A stretch of 64,000 nt of DNA from Flavobacterium sp. 140616W15. GTDB taxonomy: Bacteria > Bacteroidota > Bacteroidia > Flavobacteriales > Flavobacteriaceae. Shown here piece by piece: positions 1 to 8,682 of the stretch. Below the pieces are notes generated by a model that searched no databases, was not told where the DNA came from, and saw only the letters and a program-made list of their open reading frames with translations. Numbering within the stretch: position 1 is the stretch's first letter; each line of letters begins with the position of its first letter. The DNA lies in contig NZ_CP033068.1 in assembly GCF_003668995.1 (NCBI RefSeq), forward strand, positions 682,001 through 746,000. Reading direction: 5' to 3'. A program made the position numbers and the translations under genes.

Positions 1-119
1 TAGACCGAAAACCTAAAATAGCATTTAAGTTAATTAATAATCAGCTACCATTTGGTTGTCATGGAATTAATAAACCGAAAGTAATTAATTTTTGGAAACC
101 AATATTAAATAAATACTAA
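1..119 (+). CDS. DUF5672-like protein, C-terminal end (partial)
   Basis: An open frame enters from the left edge and stops at 117-119. It reads DRKPKIAFKLINNQ followed by LPFGCHGINKP and ends FWKPILNKY. The PFGCH motif followed by FWKP resembles the C-terminus of DUF5672 proteins, which occur in glycan-biosynthesis clusters and are thought to be glycosyltransferase-related. Only about 38 residues are visible, so this is a family guess supported by the glycosyltransferases that follow. Confidence 0.55.
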   Translation, partial: DRKPKIAFKLINNQLPFGCHGINKPKVINFWKPILNKY

Positions 120-140
120 ACATAAAATTTCATAAGATTA

Positions 141-914
141 ATGACTATCAAATATAAATTTTTTAATACACAAGAAGATACAAAAGAAATTCTTTTATAT
201 ATATATAATTTCAATTCTTCCGATGGTATTGTTTTTGGAAATGGTCAACGTAATGTTATTAAATTATTTGATATAAAGGCTAAGACGATTAATATTAAAT
301 CCTTTAAAATTCCAAATTTATTTAATAAAATAGCTTATAAATATTTTAGAAAATCAAAAGCAAGACGTTCTTTTGAATACGCTACAATTTTATTAGAAAG
401 AGAAATTGGAACTCCGCAACCAATCGCTTTTTTAGAGAACTATAATTGGCTTGGTTTAAGAGATAGTTACTACGTTAGTGAACATTTAGTAACTGAGTTA
501 ACTTATAGAGAACTTATTGAGGTTGATAATTATCCTGATTTCGAAAATATATTAAGGCAATTTACCCGTTTTACTTTTAAACTACATGAAAAGGGAATTG
601 AATTTTTAGACCATTCTCCTGGGAATACATTAATTAAAAAAAGAGGTAATAATGAATATGATTTTTTCTTAGTTGATTTAAATAGAATGAATTTTCATAC
701 TGAAATGAGTTTTGAACAACGTATGAATAATTTTAGAAGACTTACCCCTCTTAAAGAGATGATTGCAATTATGAGTAATGAGTATGCAAAATTATATTCA
801 GCTAAGACTGAGACTCAAATTTTTGAAAAAATGTGGAAAGATACCGTTAAATTTCAAGAAGAATTTGCGAAAAAGCAAAGGTTAAAAAAGAGATTAAAGT
901 TTTGGAAATCTTAA
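141..914 (+). CDS. LPS kinase-like (Kdo/WaaP, InaA-type) protein
   Basis: A 257-aa protein with a degenerate protein-kinase fold of the Kdo/WaaP kind. The catalytic-loop equivalent is LDHSPGNTL at about residues 155-164 (D, then N five positions later) and the metal-binding DFG equivalent is FLVDLNRM at about 177-184. An N-terminal GNGQRNVIKLF segment may be the glycine-rich strand and lysine. Such enzymes phosphorylate lipid A-core sugars on the cytoplasmic face of the inner membrane. It starts 21 bp after the preceding gene and lies among LPS glycosyltransferases, which supports a role in core modification. The substrate cannot be read from the sequence. Confidence 0.72.
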   Translation: MTIKYKFFNTQEDTKEILLYIYNFNSSDGIVFGNGQRNVIKLFDIKAKTINIKSFKIPNLFNKIAYKYFRKSKARRSFEYATILLEREIGTPQPIAFLENYNWLGLRDSYYVSEHLVTELTYRELIEVDNYPDFENILRQFTRFTFKLHEKGIEFLDHSPGNTLIKKRGNNEYDFFLVDLNRMNFHTEMSFEQRMNNFRRLTPLKEMIAIMSNEYAKLYSAKTETQIFEKMWKDTVKFQEEFAKKQRLKKRLKFWKS

Positions 915-916
915 AA

Positions 917-952
917 AAAAAAAAACATTATTTTAAATAATGTTTTTTTTTT
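917..952. terminator. Bidirectional Rho-independent terminator
   Basis: A perfect AT-rich hairpin (ACATTATTT paired with AAATAATGT) has a long A run on its left and a long T run on its right. It can therefore end transcription from both strands. It sits between the convergent kinase-like gene and the GT9 gene. Confidence 0.85.
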
Positions 953-987
953 TTTTTGTTGATACCCTTCCAGGCTTTACTTGTCTT

Positions 988-2057
988 TTAAAGATTCTTA
1001 GTTATAAAGAACTCAATCTGATCTTTGAATAATTCAGGATTAAATTGTTCGTAAAGTTGAGCGAAATTATTTTTAATCTCCTTGTGTGGTAAACTTAAAT
1101 CAATTAATTCGGGTTTAAAATCATTTAAATGTACCGAAATATTGCGTAATCCATCTTCAAAGGTTGCCCAGTCGTTTTTCTTAACATATGGTGAAAAGAT
1201 TGTAAAAGAGGGTTTGTTCAATGCTTTTGCCATATTAATTGCTCCGCCATCGTTTCCTATGATTATATCACACTGATTCATTATGCCTATAAAGGATCGT
1301 AAATTACTGCCTAATAAATCAAAATGGATTTTTTCTTGGGTACTTTTTGAGCATAAATTGAATACTTTTTGAGCGTCTTCAATTTGATTTGGAAAATAAT
1401 TAAAAAGAATAGTTAGGTTTTTGTTCTCTGCAACATATTCTACTACTTTAGCCATGTATTCTAGAGGGTAAGTTTTAGATTTTTCACTTCCCAAAAGACT
1501 TATCATTACGATTTTCTGGTCTTTTTTTACTTTATGTTTGTCTAAAAGAGCAATTGCCTCATCGTTTTCGTCATTACTTACATATAATTTTGGAAAAGGA
1601 TCTATTGAATCAGCGTCCAAATTTAAAGGATTTAATAGCAAAAGTCTGTTATCTATAGCTAGTCCATATTTAGTTTCAGTAGTGTCCTCAAAACGCTTCA
1701 TGTTATGATTGTAAAACAAAGACGAATACCATTTGTAGTATGATATTTTATAATCAGCACCAGAAAAAATGGTTATTAAATTAGTTTCTAATTTACCATA
1801 AACATCAATTAATATATCATACTTATTAGATCTCATTTTGAAAATAAAATTAAATAATGATAGATATGATTTTCTTGTTTTATTTTCTAATACAATTACC
1901 GAGTCAATATTCGGATTACCTATTAAAACATCTGTGCAATTAGAATAACACATATAGTCTATAGTAGAATTGGGATATTTTTTTTAAGATTATTACAAAG
2001 AATTGTACTTATCAGGACATCGCCAATTCTTTTTTGCTGTATGATTAATATTTTCAT
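988..2057 (-). pseudogene. Glycosyltransferase family 9 (heptosyltransferase-like), frameshifted
   Basis: The longest intact frame (988-1953) begins inside the protein. A clear N-terminus lies upstream in another frame, starting at the ATG at 2055-2057 and reading MKILIIQQKRIGDVLISTIL, the typical GT9 nucleotide-sugar-binding start. The two frames join if the T8 run at 1978-1985 (A8 in the gene) had one more base, giving LKKKYPNSTIDYMCYSN and a protein of 356 aa, normal for ADP-heptose:LPS heptosyltransferases. The second Rossmann domain is visible with GNDGGAINMAKAL near the C-terminus. The intact enzyme would add a heptose-like sugar to LPS core. One missing base in a homopolymer could be a mutation, a phase-variable state or a sequencing error. 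Confidence 0.8.
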
Positions 2058-2120
2058 TATTAGGGGTAAGTTTAATAAAAACTATATTTTGTTTCTTATT
2101 GTAGGGGTATAAAAGTAAAG

Positions 2121-2909
2121 TTACTCCATTTTGTTATATGTTAACCAAAGTATTAAATAACGTTTTAAAACCGCAAATGAATTTATATAAGCAAGAATAT
2201 AACCTTCTTTACCGTCAAGGAAGCCAAATTTAATGAAATATTGATTTATAAAGTTGAAAAAAGGTTTTAGTAAAAAATGATAAAAATTTGGTTTCATATT
2301 TTTATCATATAATTCTAAAGCTTCCTTTTTACTTAATAAACTTAGCTTATAGTTGTATTCGTCGAAACTTTTGTATGAATAAGAGTCTATTCTGTTTTTT
2401 AATACATTTGATTTAAAGAACGATATATTAGATTTCCTTTTTTCATCGCCTGAATAAGAGTATCTTTTTTTATCAAAAAGAAAAATTCTTTTTTTGTTGT
2501 TGAATTCCCCGTGTTTTATTTTCTTTTTGAAGAAAAATAATGTCTGTTTAATGTAATAAAGTTCATTATTTTTATGATCAGAAACTTTAGTTAAAATTTC
2601 ATTTTTAAGCTCAGGAGAAAGATATTCATCTAAATTTAATAATAATATCCAATCATTTTTGGCCTGATTGATAGCTATATTTTGTTGTTGTATTTTGTCA
2701 GTGGTATTTTGTTTAATAACAGTTGCACCAAATTCCTTTGCAATAGCTACTGTTTGATCAGTACTTTCACCATCCATGAAGATGATTTCATCAGCAAATG
2801 AAACATTTTCAATGTGCTTTTTTATATTGTTCTCTTCATTAAAACAAAATGTCAAAACACTAATTTTTGGAACTATTACATTTTGGGGCATAAAATCAAT
2901 TTTGTGCAA
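2121..2909 (-). CDS. Glycosyltransferase family 2, WaaE/KdtX-like
   Basis: A 262-aa GT-A enzyme. It starts with the GT2 strand ISVLTFCFNEENNI (about 16-29), followed by the nucleotide-binding motif DEIIFMDGESTDQT (about 40-53) and a DxD-like LNLDEYL (about 96-102). The C-terminal FKPFFNF...YFIKFGFLDGKEG pattern is typical of the LPS core glucosyltransferase WaaE/KdtX group. It probably transfers a hexose to LPS core in the cytoplasm. The gene diverges from the deacetylase gene over 44 bp. Residue 7 is also Met, so the true start could be 18 bp downstream. It resembles the GT2 gene at 3671-4423 and may be a paralogue. Confidence 0.85.
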   Translation of the reverse strand: MHKIDFMPQNVIVPKISVLTFCFNEENNIKKHIENVSFADEIIFMDGESTDQTVAIAKEFGATVIKQNTTDKIQQQNIAINQAKNDWILLLNLDEYLSPELKNEILTKVSDHKNNELYYIKQTLFFFKKKIKHGEFNNKKRIFLFDKKRYSYSGDEKRKSNISFFKSNVLKNRIDSYSYKSFDEYNYKLSLLSKKEALELYDKNMKPNFYHFLLKPFFNFINQYFIKFGFLDGKEGYILAYINSFAVLKRYLILWLTYNKME

Positions 2910-2929
2910 TATTAATAATTTTAGATTTA

Positions 2930-2937
2930 TAACTTTG
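2930..2937 (+). promoter_or_regulatory. -7 element (TAACTTTG) of the deacetylase gene
   Basis: TAACTTTG matches the Bacteroidota -7 consensus TAnnTTTG and lies 16 bp before the ATG at 2954, implying a very short leader. A TTTG at 2901-2904 could be the -33 element, but its spacing is long. Confidence 0.55.
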
Positions 2938-2953
2938 TGTAAAATTAAACAAA

Positions 2954-3679
2954 ATGTCTCGACTCCCTATTTTAATGTATCATAACATTTGCGAATCTGA
3001 AAATGAAACTAATAATTTGACTATTTCAGTGCAAAAATTAGAAGAACAATTTCAATATTTAAAAGATAATAATTATCAAACCTATCATTTTGAAGAATTA
3101 TCAAAAATGAAGTCTATCCCCAAAAGGAGTATTGTTCTTACTTTTGATGATGTTACTGAAAATCAGCTTACTTATGCAGTGCCTTTATTGGATAAATTCA
3201 ATTTAAAGGCCAGTTTCTTTATTCCTTTTTCATATATAGGAAAAACAGATTTATGGAATGAAAGTTCTGAGGTTTTGGGGAATAAAATAATGACAATCGA
3301 GCAGTTAAAAAAACTGAATAGAGACAGAATAGAATTAGGATACCATTCCTATGAGCATAAAAAATATAGCTTATTATCTGATTTAGAAATAGAAAAAGAT
3401 TTTATGAAGTGCGAGGAGGTGATAAAAGTTAATGATTTAAAAATATATTCTGCTTTGGCCTATCCATATGGTAATTACCCTAAGAAGGGAAGTGGAAAAG
3501 AACTTTTTAAGCAGGTAATAGCTAAGAATAAAATAAAATTTGGTTTAAAAATTGGCAATCGCCCTAATCGTTTTCCTTTTAAAGATAATTATGAAATTAA
3601 GCGAATAGATATTAAAGGACATGATAGTTTAATGACATTCAGGTTAAAAATCAAATTTGGGAAATTAAAGCTATTCTAA
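2954..3679 (+). CDS. Polysaccharide deacetylase family protein (NodB fold)
   Basis: A 241-aa protein beginning LPILMYHNICES, the usual start of this family. The NodB metal-site motifs are present: IVLTFDD (about 56-62, catalytic and metal Asp pair) and GYHSYEH (about 117-123, HxxxH metal ligands). AYPYGNY (about 174-180) matches the conserved product-binding loop. These enzymes remove N- or O-acetyl groups from polysaccharides. There is no clear signal peptide, so it is probably cytoplasmic or loosely membrane-associated. Its 3' end overlaps the convergent GT2 gene by 9 bp. Confidence 0.85.
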   Translation: MSRLPILMYHNICESENETNNLTISVQKLEEQFQYLKDNNYQTYHFEELSKMKSIPKRSIVLTFDDVTENQLTYAVPLLDKFNLKASFFIPFSYIGKTDLWNESSEVLGNKIMTIEQLKKLNRDRIELGYHSYEHKKYSLLSDLEIEKDFMKCEEVIKVNDLKIYSALAYPYGNYPKKGSGKELFKQVIAKNKIKFGLKIGNRPNRFPFKDNYEIKRIDIKGHDSLMTFRLKIKFGKLKLF

Positions 3680-4423
3680 ATCTTTTTCTATTAACATCAT
3701 TTTTGCATATCTAGAGAAAACACCATAAGCATCGATTGCCGCCGCCGCAAGACCTGGTACTCCATCAAGATAGACTCTTTTTACAATATAAGTGTGAAAA
3801 AAACGATAAAAGGGTTTAAAGAAAAGTAAAAATAGCGTTACTTTTTTTCCTTTATCTGCAGACATTTTTGCTTGGAACCAGGCATATTTATCCTTTTTAC
3901 TTATGAAATGGAATAGTCCTTTGTAGGTGTAATGTATCATGTAGTTTTTTAATACACCAGGCTTTGACTTTAGTATTAATTTTTCATGTACTTCATTTTC
4001 AAAAACTAGATTTTCATTTTTCATTAAACGAACGACTTTGTCTGTGTAATGAAATAGAAAACGGTTCATGAAATAATGTGGAAACCAAATTTTGTAAGCA
4101 TCAAATTTATCCGATTCGATGCTTTCAAGTATTTCTTTTTGAAGCTTTTCTGTAACTCTTTCATCGGCATCTAAAAATAATATCCAATCTCCAGTTGCAA
4201 AGCTTATTGCATAATTCCTTTGGTTACAGTAATTGTCAAATTTTCTAAAAATGAGCTTAACCCCAAGATTAGAAGCAATTTCTTGTGTAGCATCAGTGCT
4301 ATGAGAGTCTAAAACGATAATCTCATCAGCAAATGAAACAGATTTTATTGCATCGGCAATATAAAACTCTTCATTATAAGTAAGTATGATAACAGATAGT
4401 TTTTTCATTTCTTTAATTAGCAT
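3671..4423 (-). CDS. Glycosyltransferase family 2, WaaE/KdtX-like
   Basis: A 250-aa GT-A enzyme with LSVIILTYNEEFYI (about 8-21), DEIIVLDSHSTDAT (about 32-45) and the DxD motif FLDADERV (about 82-89). The length and the FKPFYRFFHTY...YLDGVPG tail match the LPS core beta-glucosyltransferase WaaE/KdtX group. An internal Met at residue 6 (codon ending at 4408) is an equally good start, because no Shine-Dalgarno sequence helps to choose. It lies directly downstream of dapD on the same strand (35 bp), so the two may be co-transcribed. Confidence 0.87.
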   Translation of the reverse strand: MLIKEMKKLSVIILTYNEEFYIADAIKSVSFADEIIVLDSHSTDATQEIASNLGVKLIFRKFDNYCNQRNYAISFATGDWILFLDADERVTEKLQKEILESIESDKFDAYKIWFPHYFMNRFLFHYTDKVVRLMKNENLVFENEVHEKLILKSKPGVLKNYMIHYTYKGLFHFISKKDKYAWFQAKMSADKGKKVTLFLLFFKPFYRFFHTYIVKRVYLDGVPGLAAAAIDAYGVFSRYAKMMLIEKDLE

Positions 4424-4458
4424 TCTTACTTATAAAAAGAGAATTTAATGATATATTA

Positions 4459-5274
4459 TTATACAGCAACATCGTACTCACGAAGTGCATTGTTTAATGA
4501 AGTTTTTAAATCTGTAGATGGCTTACGAGTACCAATAATTAAAGCACATGGAACTTGAAATTCGCCTGCAGCAAATTTTTTGGTATAACTTCCAGGAATA
4601 ACTACTGATCGAGCAGGTACATATCCTTTCATTTCAACAGGAGTCTCACCAGTTACATCAATTATTTTAGTTGAGGCTGTTAAACATACATTTGCTCCTA
4701 AAACAGCTTCTTTACCAACATGAACGCCTTCTACAACGATACAACGTGAACCTATAAATGCACCGTCTTCGATAATCACTGGAGCAGCTTGTAATGGCTC
4801 TAATACGCCTCCAATTCCTACACCACCACTTAAATGTACATTTTTACCTATTTGAGCACAGCTTCCTACGGTTGCCCATGTATCTACCATAGTTCCTTCA
4901 TCAACATATGCTCCAATATTTACATAGCTAGGCATTAAGATTACACCACTAGAAATATATGCTCCATAACGTGCTACAGCATTAGGTACTACGCGAATAC
5001 CCTTTTCAGCATATCCTCTTTTTAGTAGCATTTTATCGTGATACTCGAAAATACCAGATTCTAGAGTTTCCATTTTTTGAATAGGGAAATACATAACCAC
5101 TGCTTTTTTTACCCATTCGTTAACTTGCCAAGTTTCTCCAGTTGGTTCAGCAACACGCAATTTTCCAGTATCTAAAAGTTCAATTACTTCTCTGATAGCA
5201 TTTGTAGTTGTTGTTTCTTGTAATAAAGCTCTGTTATCCCAAGCTTGTTCTATAATAGTTTGTAATGAATTCAT
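4459..5274 (-). CDS. dapD: 2,3,4,5-tetrahydropyridine-2,6-dicarboxylate N-succinyltransferase
   Basis: A 271-aa protein with the DapD layout: an N-terminal helical domain, then a left-handed beta-helix of hexapeptide repeats (about 105-225, for example GAYISSGVILMPSYVNIGAY and GVLEPLQAAPVIIEDGAFIG), then a C-terminal cap with YTKKFAAGEFQVPCALIIG. It uses succinyl-CoA to block tetrahydrodipicolinate in the succinylase branch of lysine and diaminopimelate synthesis. The length is normal for the family. It has its own promoter just upstream. Confidence 0.96.
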   Translation of the reverse strand: MNSLQTIIEQAWDNRALLQETTTTNAIREVIELLDTGKLRVAEPTGETWQVNEWVKKAVVMYFPIQKMETLESGIFEYHDKMLLKRGYAEKGIRVVPNAVARYGAYISSGVILMPSYVNIGAYVDEGTMVDTWATVGSCAQIGKNVHLSGGVGIGGVLEPLQAAPVIIEDGAFIGSRCIVVEGVHVGKEAVLGANVCLTASTKIIDVTGETPVEMKGYVPARSVVIPGSYTKKFAAGEFQVPCALIIGTRKPSTDLKTSLNNALREYDVAV

Positions 5275-5291
5275 AATAGTAATATTTTAGG

Positions 5292-5321
5292 CAAATATAA
5301 TTCGATTTTTTTTTAAAACAA
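5292..5321 (-). promoter_or_regulatory. dapD promoter (TTG-N19-TATATTTG)
   Basis: On the minus strand a TTG (complement of 5319-5321) is followed after 19 bp by TATATTTG (complement of 5292-5299). This is a good match to the Bacteroidota housekeeping promoter. The -7 element ends 17 bp before the dapD ATG. Confidence 0.7.
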
Positions 5322-5441
5322 CCCCCATTTCCAGATACTAACAATTTTAAACAAAAAACAACAATTTATTTTGTGGAGTAAAACGATAGCCTTTTTATTT
5401 CAAACAAACCTACTTATATAGAATGTTTTATAATTTATTTC

Positions 5442-5485
5442 CTGATAAATATCAATTTTTGATAATTGTTATAAAAGTAGTTTTG
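5442..5485 (+). promoter_or_regulatory. Fnr/Crp-type operator and promoter of the PAS gene
   Basis: The 14-mer CTGATAAATATCAA at 5442-5455 is a TGA-N6-TCA palindrome. The -7 element TAGTTTTG lies at 5478-5485. The centres are exactly 33 bp apart, the same spacing as at ccoI, ccoS, hemN and the candidate RNA at 8683. Transcription should start near 5492, about 65 bases before the ATG. The position fits a class II activator site near -41. Confidence 0.7.
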
Positions 5486-5556
5486 CGGAACAATCTAATA
5501 ACAGCACGTCTGTATTTTATTTTGTCTGAATCCAAAATTTAATTAGTATTATAACT

Positions 5557-6192
5557 ATGAATCAAGAAAACCAGTTGTTTAAAAGACCTACGCCAATTGA
5601 TAAAGAAGTTTCTTGGGATAAAACCCAAGTGATTATGAGTAAAACAAATCCAATTGGAATTATCGAATATGCAAATGAAACTTTTGTAGATGTTTGCGGA
5701 TACGAAGATTATGAGTTAATGGGGCAGCCACACAGCATCATAAGACATCCTGATATGCCACGAGTAATATTTAAAGTACTATGGGAAAACCTTAAAAAAG
5801 GGAATAATTTTCATGCTGTTGTAAAAAATCTAGCTAAATCTGGAAGATTTTATTGGGTTGTTACAGATTTTGAAATTGCAAAGGATGAAAATGGAGTGAT
5901 CGTAAACTATTTTGCCAGAAGACGCTCTGTGCCACAAGAAGTAATCTCGATGCATATTGAGCCTTTATATAAAAAATTGTTGCAAATAGAATCAGCTAGC
6001 GGAATGGAGTTTAGTGAGAAATATCTAATTGGATTTTTAGAAGAGAAAAATAGAAGTTATATAGAGTATATTAAAGATTTAATGTATGAGAATGAAAAAA
6101 ATCAATCGACTCATCATCAATCAGAAACTCAAACTCAACATGAAGAGGAAGAGGAGGAAAGAGGCTTTTTTAGTCGTTTCTTTAATAGATAA
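5557..6192 (+). CDS. Aer-like PAS domain protein
   Basis: A 211-aa soluble protein. Residues about 20-140 form a PAS domain very like that of the aerotaxis receptor Aer, including YANETFVDVCGY, GQPHSIIRHPDMP and YWVVTDFEIAKDENG. In Aer this domain binds FAD and senses redox state. Unlike Aer there is no membrane segment, HAMP or methyl-accepting domain. The C-terminal 70 residues are helical, then rich in Gln, Glu and His, ending GFFSRFFNR. No chemotaxis genes are near. The Fnr-type promoter upstream suggests expression in low oxygen. FAD binding and the signalling partner are inferred, not seen. Confidence 0.85.
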   Translation: MNQENQLFKRPTPIDKEVSWDKTQVIMSKTNPIGIIEYANETFVDVCGYEDYELMGQPHSIIRHPDMPRVIFKVLWENLKKGNNFHAVVKNLAKSGRFYWVVTDFEIAKDENGVIVNYFARRRSVPQEVISMHIEPLYKKLLQIESASGMEFSEKYLIGFLEEKNRSYIEYIKDLMYENEKNQSTHHQSETQTQHEEEEEERGFFSRFFNR

Positions 6193-6232
6193 ATAGATAG
6201 AGATTTTTGCCCCCAAAAAAAATACCTATAAA

Positions 6233-6274
6233 AAAACAGGGTTTGACTTTTTAATTTAAGTCAAACCCTGTTTT
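6233..6274 (+). terminator. Terminator of the PAS gene
   Basis: A 15-bp perfect stem (AAAACAGGGTTTGAC at 6233-6247 paired with GTCAAACCCTGTTTT at 6260-6274) has a 12-base loop. It lies 40 bp after the PAS stop codon. Confidence 0.85.
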
Positions 6275-6451
6275 GATATTATTAAGTTTAGCTAGTGTTA
6301 CCTTAGATTATGAGGTAGTTCTTTCTCAGAAACTTATTTAATTAAATTTGTTCTGGTTTCAAATAAAAGTAGTTTTATTTAGTAGAGCGACTTCTTAAAA
6401 ATTTCTGTAATAGTTTGAATCATTTATTTGATAATTACTAATGTAGTTAAA

Positions 6452-6497
6452 CAAAAAAAAACAATAAAAATCTTGTGTGATTTCTATTGTTTTTTAA
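6452..6497 (-). terminator. Terminator of the sulfatase-family gene
   Basis: Read on the minus strand, AACAATAGAAATC pairs with GATTTTTATTGTT with one mismatch, followed by a run of nine T. It lies just after the stop of the broken LTA-synthase-like gene. Apart from this hairpin and the PAS terminator, the gene-free stretch 6193-6528 shows nothing I can name. Confidence 0.75.
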
Positions 6498-6528
6498 TTC
6501 ATGTTTCTTTTGTATTCTTAATCAGTGA

Positions 6529-8395
6529 TTAAAAAGCCAATTTGTTATTGATGACTCTTTCATTAAAAGATTGAATGTATGCTTTTAAGAATTTTTCAGA
6601 TTCTTGGACTTTAGGTTTATTTTGTAGCATTAAATTATTCTTTAATAGCACATCTTCTTTCCATTTGTATAAACCAATGGTTTTATTATTCGCAAAAGCC
6701 AGATAATAATCATCTTTTATGTAATGATATGTACCTTGAAGATAATAAACTACAAAATTTTCTTTAGACTTATAACTTTTACCAAAACTAACCATGTCAG
6801 TTTTTATATTTAAGTAGTCTAAAATACTAGGCATGATGTCAATTTGCTGAAAGTTTTTATCGCTAACACCTGTTAATTGAGAATTTGAGGGATCAAAAAA
6901 TAAAATAGGAATGTTGAATTTTCCAATATTTGTTTTATCAATATCTTTATCTCCGCCAGAAGAAGTATGATCAGAAGAAATTACAAATAAGGTGTTTTTG
7001 TACCATCCTTCTTTTTTAGCAGTATTAAAAAACTTACGTAGAGCAAAATCTGTATACGCAATGCTTTCTTGAATTTCAGTAGTTCCTTTAGGGAATTTTC
7101 CTTTGTATCTTTCGGGAATAGTATATGGGTTATGAGATGAAATAGTAAATAAAGAACTAAAAAACGGTTGCTTAAAAGAAGTTAATTTAGAGGCGTAAAA
7201 TTGTAGAAACTCTTCATCAAAAACACCCCATTTGCCATCAAATGCATCTTTACCTGTATATTGATCTTTTCCATAATATTGATCAAATCCTGCTACTTCA
7301 GCATATTGATCAAAGTTCTGGCTACCATTAAAGGCACCATGAAAGAAAGAAGTATTATAGCCTTCTTTTTTAAAATTTTCGGGAGACCATTTATTTTATT
7401 CAAAGAATAGCTTGATGATATAAAGGAATTATTCATTAAACTTGGAATACTAGAGAGTATAGATGGAACAGCATCAATTGAAACTTTTCCGTTTGCAAAC
7501 CCATTTTAAAGTAATAAGATTTTGTAATCAAAGAATCTAGGAAAGGAGTTTGTCCGCGTCCAACGTTTTCATTTCCAAAGCTTTCTAGAATTAAAATCAC
7601 AACATTTTTTTTGATAGCTGGCTGACTTGGGTTTAAAGAAATAACAGGATTGTAAATAGAAATTAATTCTTTTTCATTGTAATAATTTGCTTTATCTATA
7701 TCTTCTTTCTTAAAAACAGTTTTAAGGATGCAAAAAGGAGTATTTAAAACCAAACCAGAGTTATTTAGAGCACCATATTCAGCAGCATCTACAATCTTAA
7801 TAGGTTTTTTTCGAATACCTCCACGTCCCAAAAGCAAAATTATAACTAAAGAGAGTATAAAATAAGCAAATTGTTTGTAGTAATCTTTTCTAGTTGTTTT
7901 TTCGTGTATTAAATGTGTTCTTAAATTAGGTATTAATTTCCATAACAAAATACTTACGATAAGAAATAAAACAAAGATGTACCAAAATTCTTTTAGAAAC
8001 GAAGGGATTAAACCTAGAGCTTCTTGTTCCATTCCTTTGGCAGTAATCATTGAAAAAGTACTCCTCCTACCTGTAAAACGATAGTAGATAATATCTATAA
8101 AGTTTGTAGCAATAAATAGAAGGTTTACGAAGTAAAAAGTAATTTTTAAAATGTTTTGATATCTAGGTTTGTATTTAAAATCGCCTGGAATCAAGTGAGC
8201 AATCAAAAATATAATATTAATATAGGCAATGGCCGCTAAATCAAATAGAAGACCTCCTGTAACGTTTTGAAATGTAATAGTTTCAAATAATTTTAGATTT
8301 ATGAGGTAAAATAGAATTCTTGAGAATTGGTAGATTACAGCAATTAAAAAGAATCTTTTTAGAAATAAAACAATACTGTTTTTATAGTTATTCAT
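6529..8395 (-). pseudogene. LTA synthase/sulfatase-family membrane protein, broken by two indels
   Basis: The N-terminal part (8395 to about 7507) has four or five membrane helices and begins the sulfatase domain (NVVILILESFGNENVG). The rest, including FFHGAFNGSQNF, SSHNPYTIPERY and VISSDHTSSGG, continues in other frames to 6529. Frame is lost where TTT AAA AAT GGG TTT would need one more A (T4 run at 7504-7507) and lost again at a tandem TTTAT duplication (7390-7399). Correcting both gives one 620-aa protein, normal for family members that transfer phosphoglycerol or phosphoethanolamine groups to envelope glycans. As written the product would be truncated after the membrane part. Confidence 0.85.
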
Positions 8396-8632
8396 TTGGC
8401 GTTTAGTAATTTTTATGTATCTGCTTTTGCTTTAATTTATTTGTATAAAATAAAATTTTGAGCAAAAGAACTATTTTTTTTTAAATTATTGATTACTTAT
8501 TGATCTAATTTTTTAAGAGCCTGATTTAGTTATTAAAGTTTTTGAATATTGTTGCTTGTTTTACTGTATTGTTTTGAAGGCGATTTGCTTTGATGAATTA
8601 TTTGAGAACTAGTTAATTCTTTCTTTTGTTCG

Positions 8633-8676
8633 ATGATAATTATCATGAATTAAAATCATAATAGCCATTACTTTTG
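8633..8676 (+). promoter_or_regulatory. Fnr/Crp-type operator and promoter facing a gene-free region
   Basis: The perfect palindrome ATGATAATTATCAT (8633-8646) is identical to the one before hemN. Its centre is 33 bp from the centre of TACTTTTG (8669-8676). Predicted transcription starts near 8683 and runs toward ruvX, but no reading frame follows before a terminator. Confidence 0.68.
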
Positions 8677-8682
8677 AAGTGA

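Noticed and set aside
8633..8646. ATGATAATTATCAT read as a Fur box
   Set aside because: The half-sites also resemble Fur hexamers, but the constant 33-bp spacing to -7 elements and the respiratory and heme targets fit a Crp/Fnr activator better.
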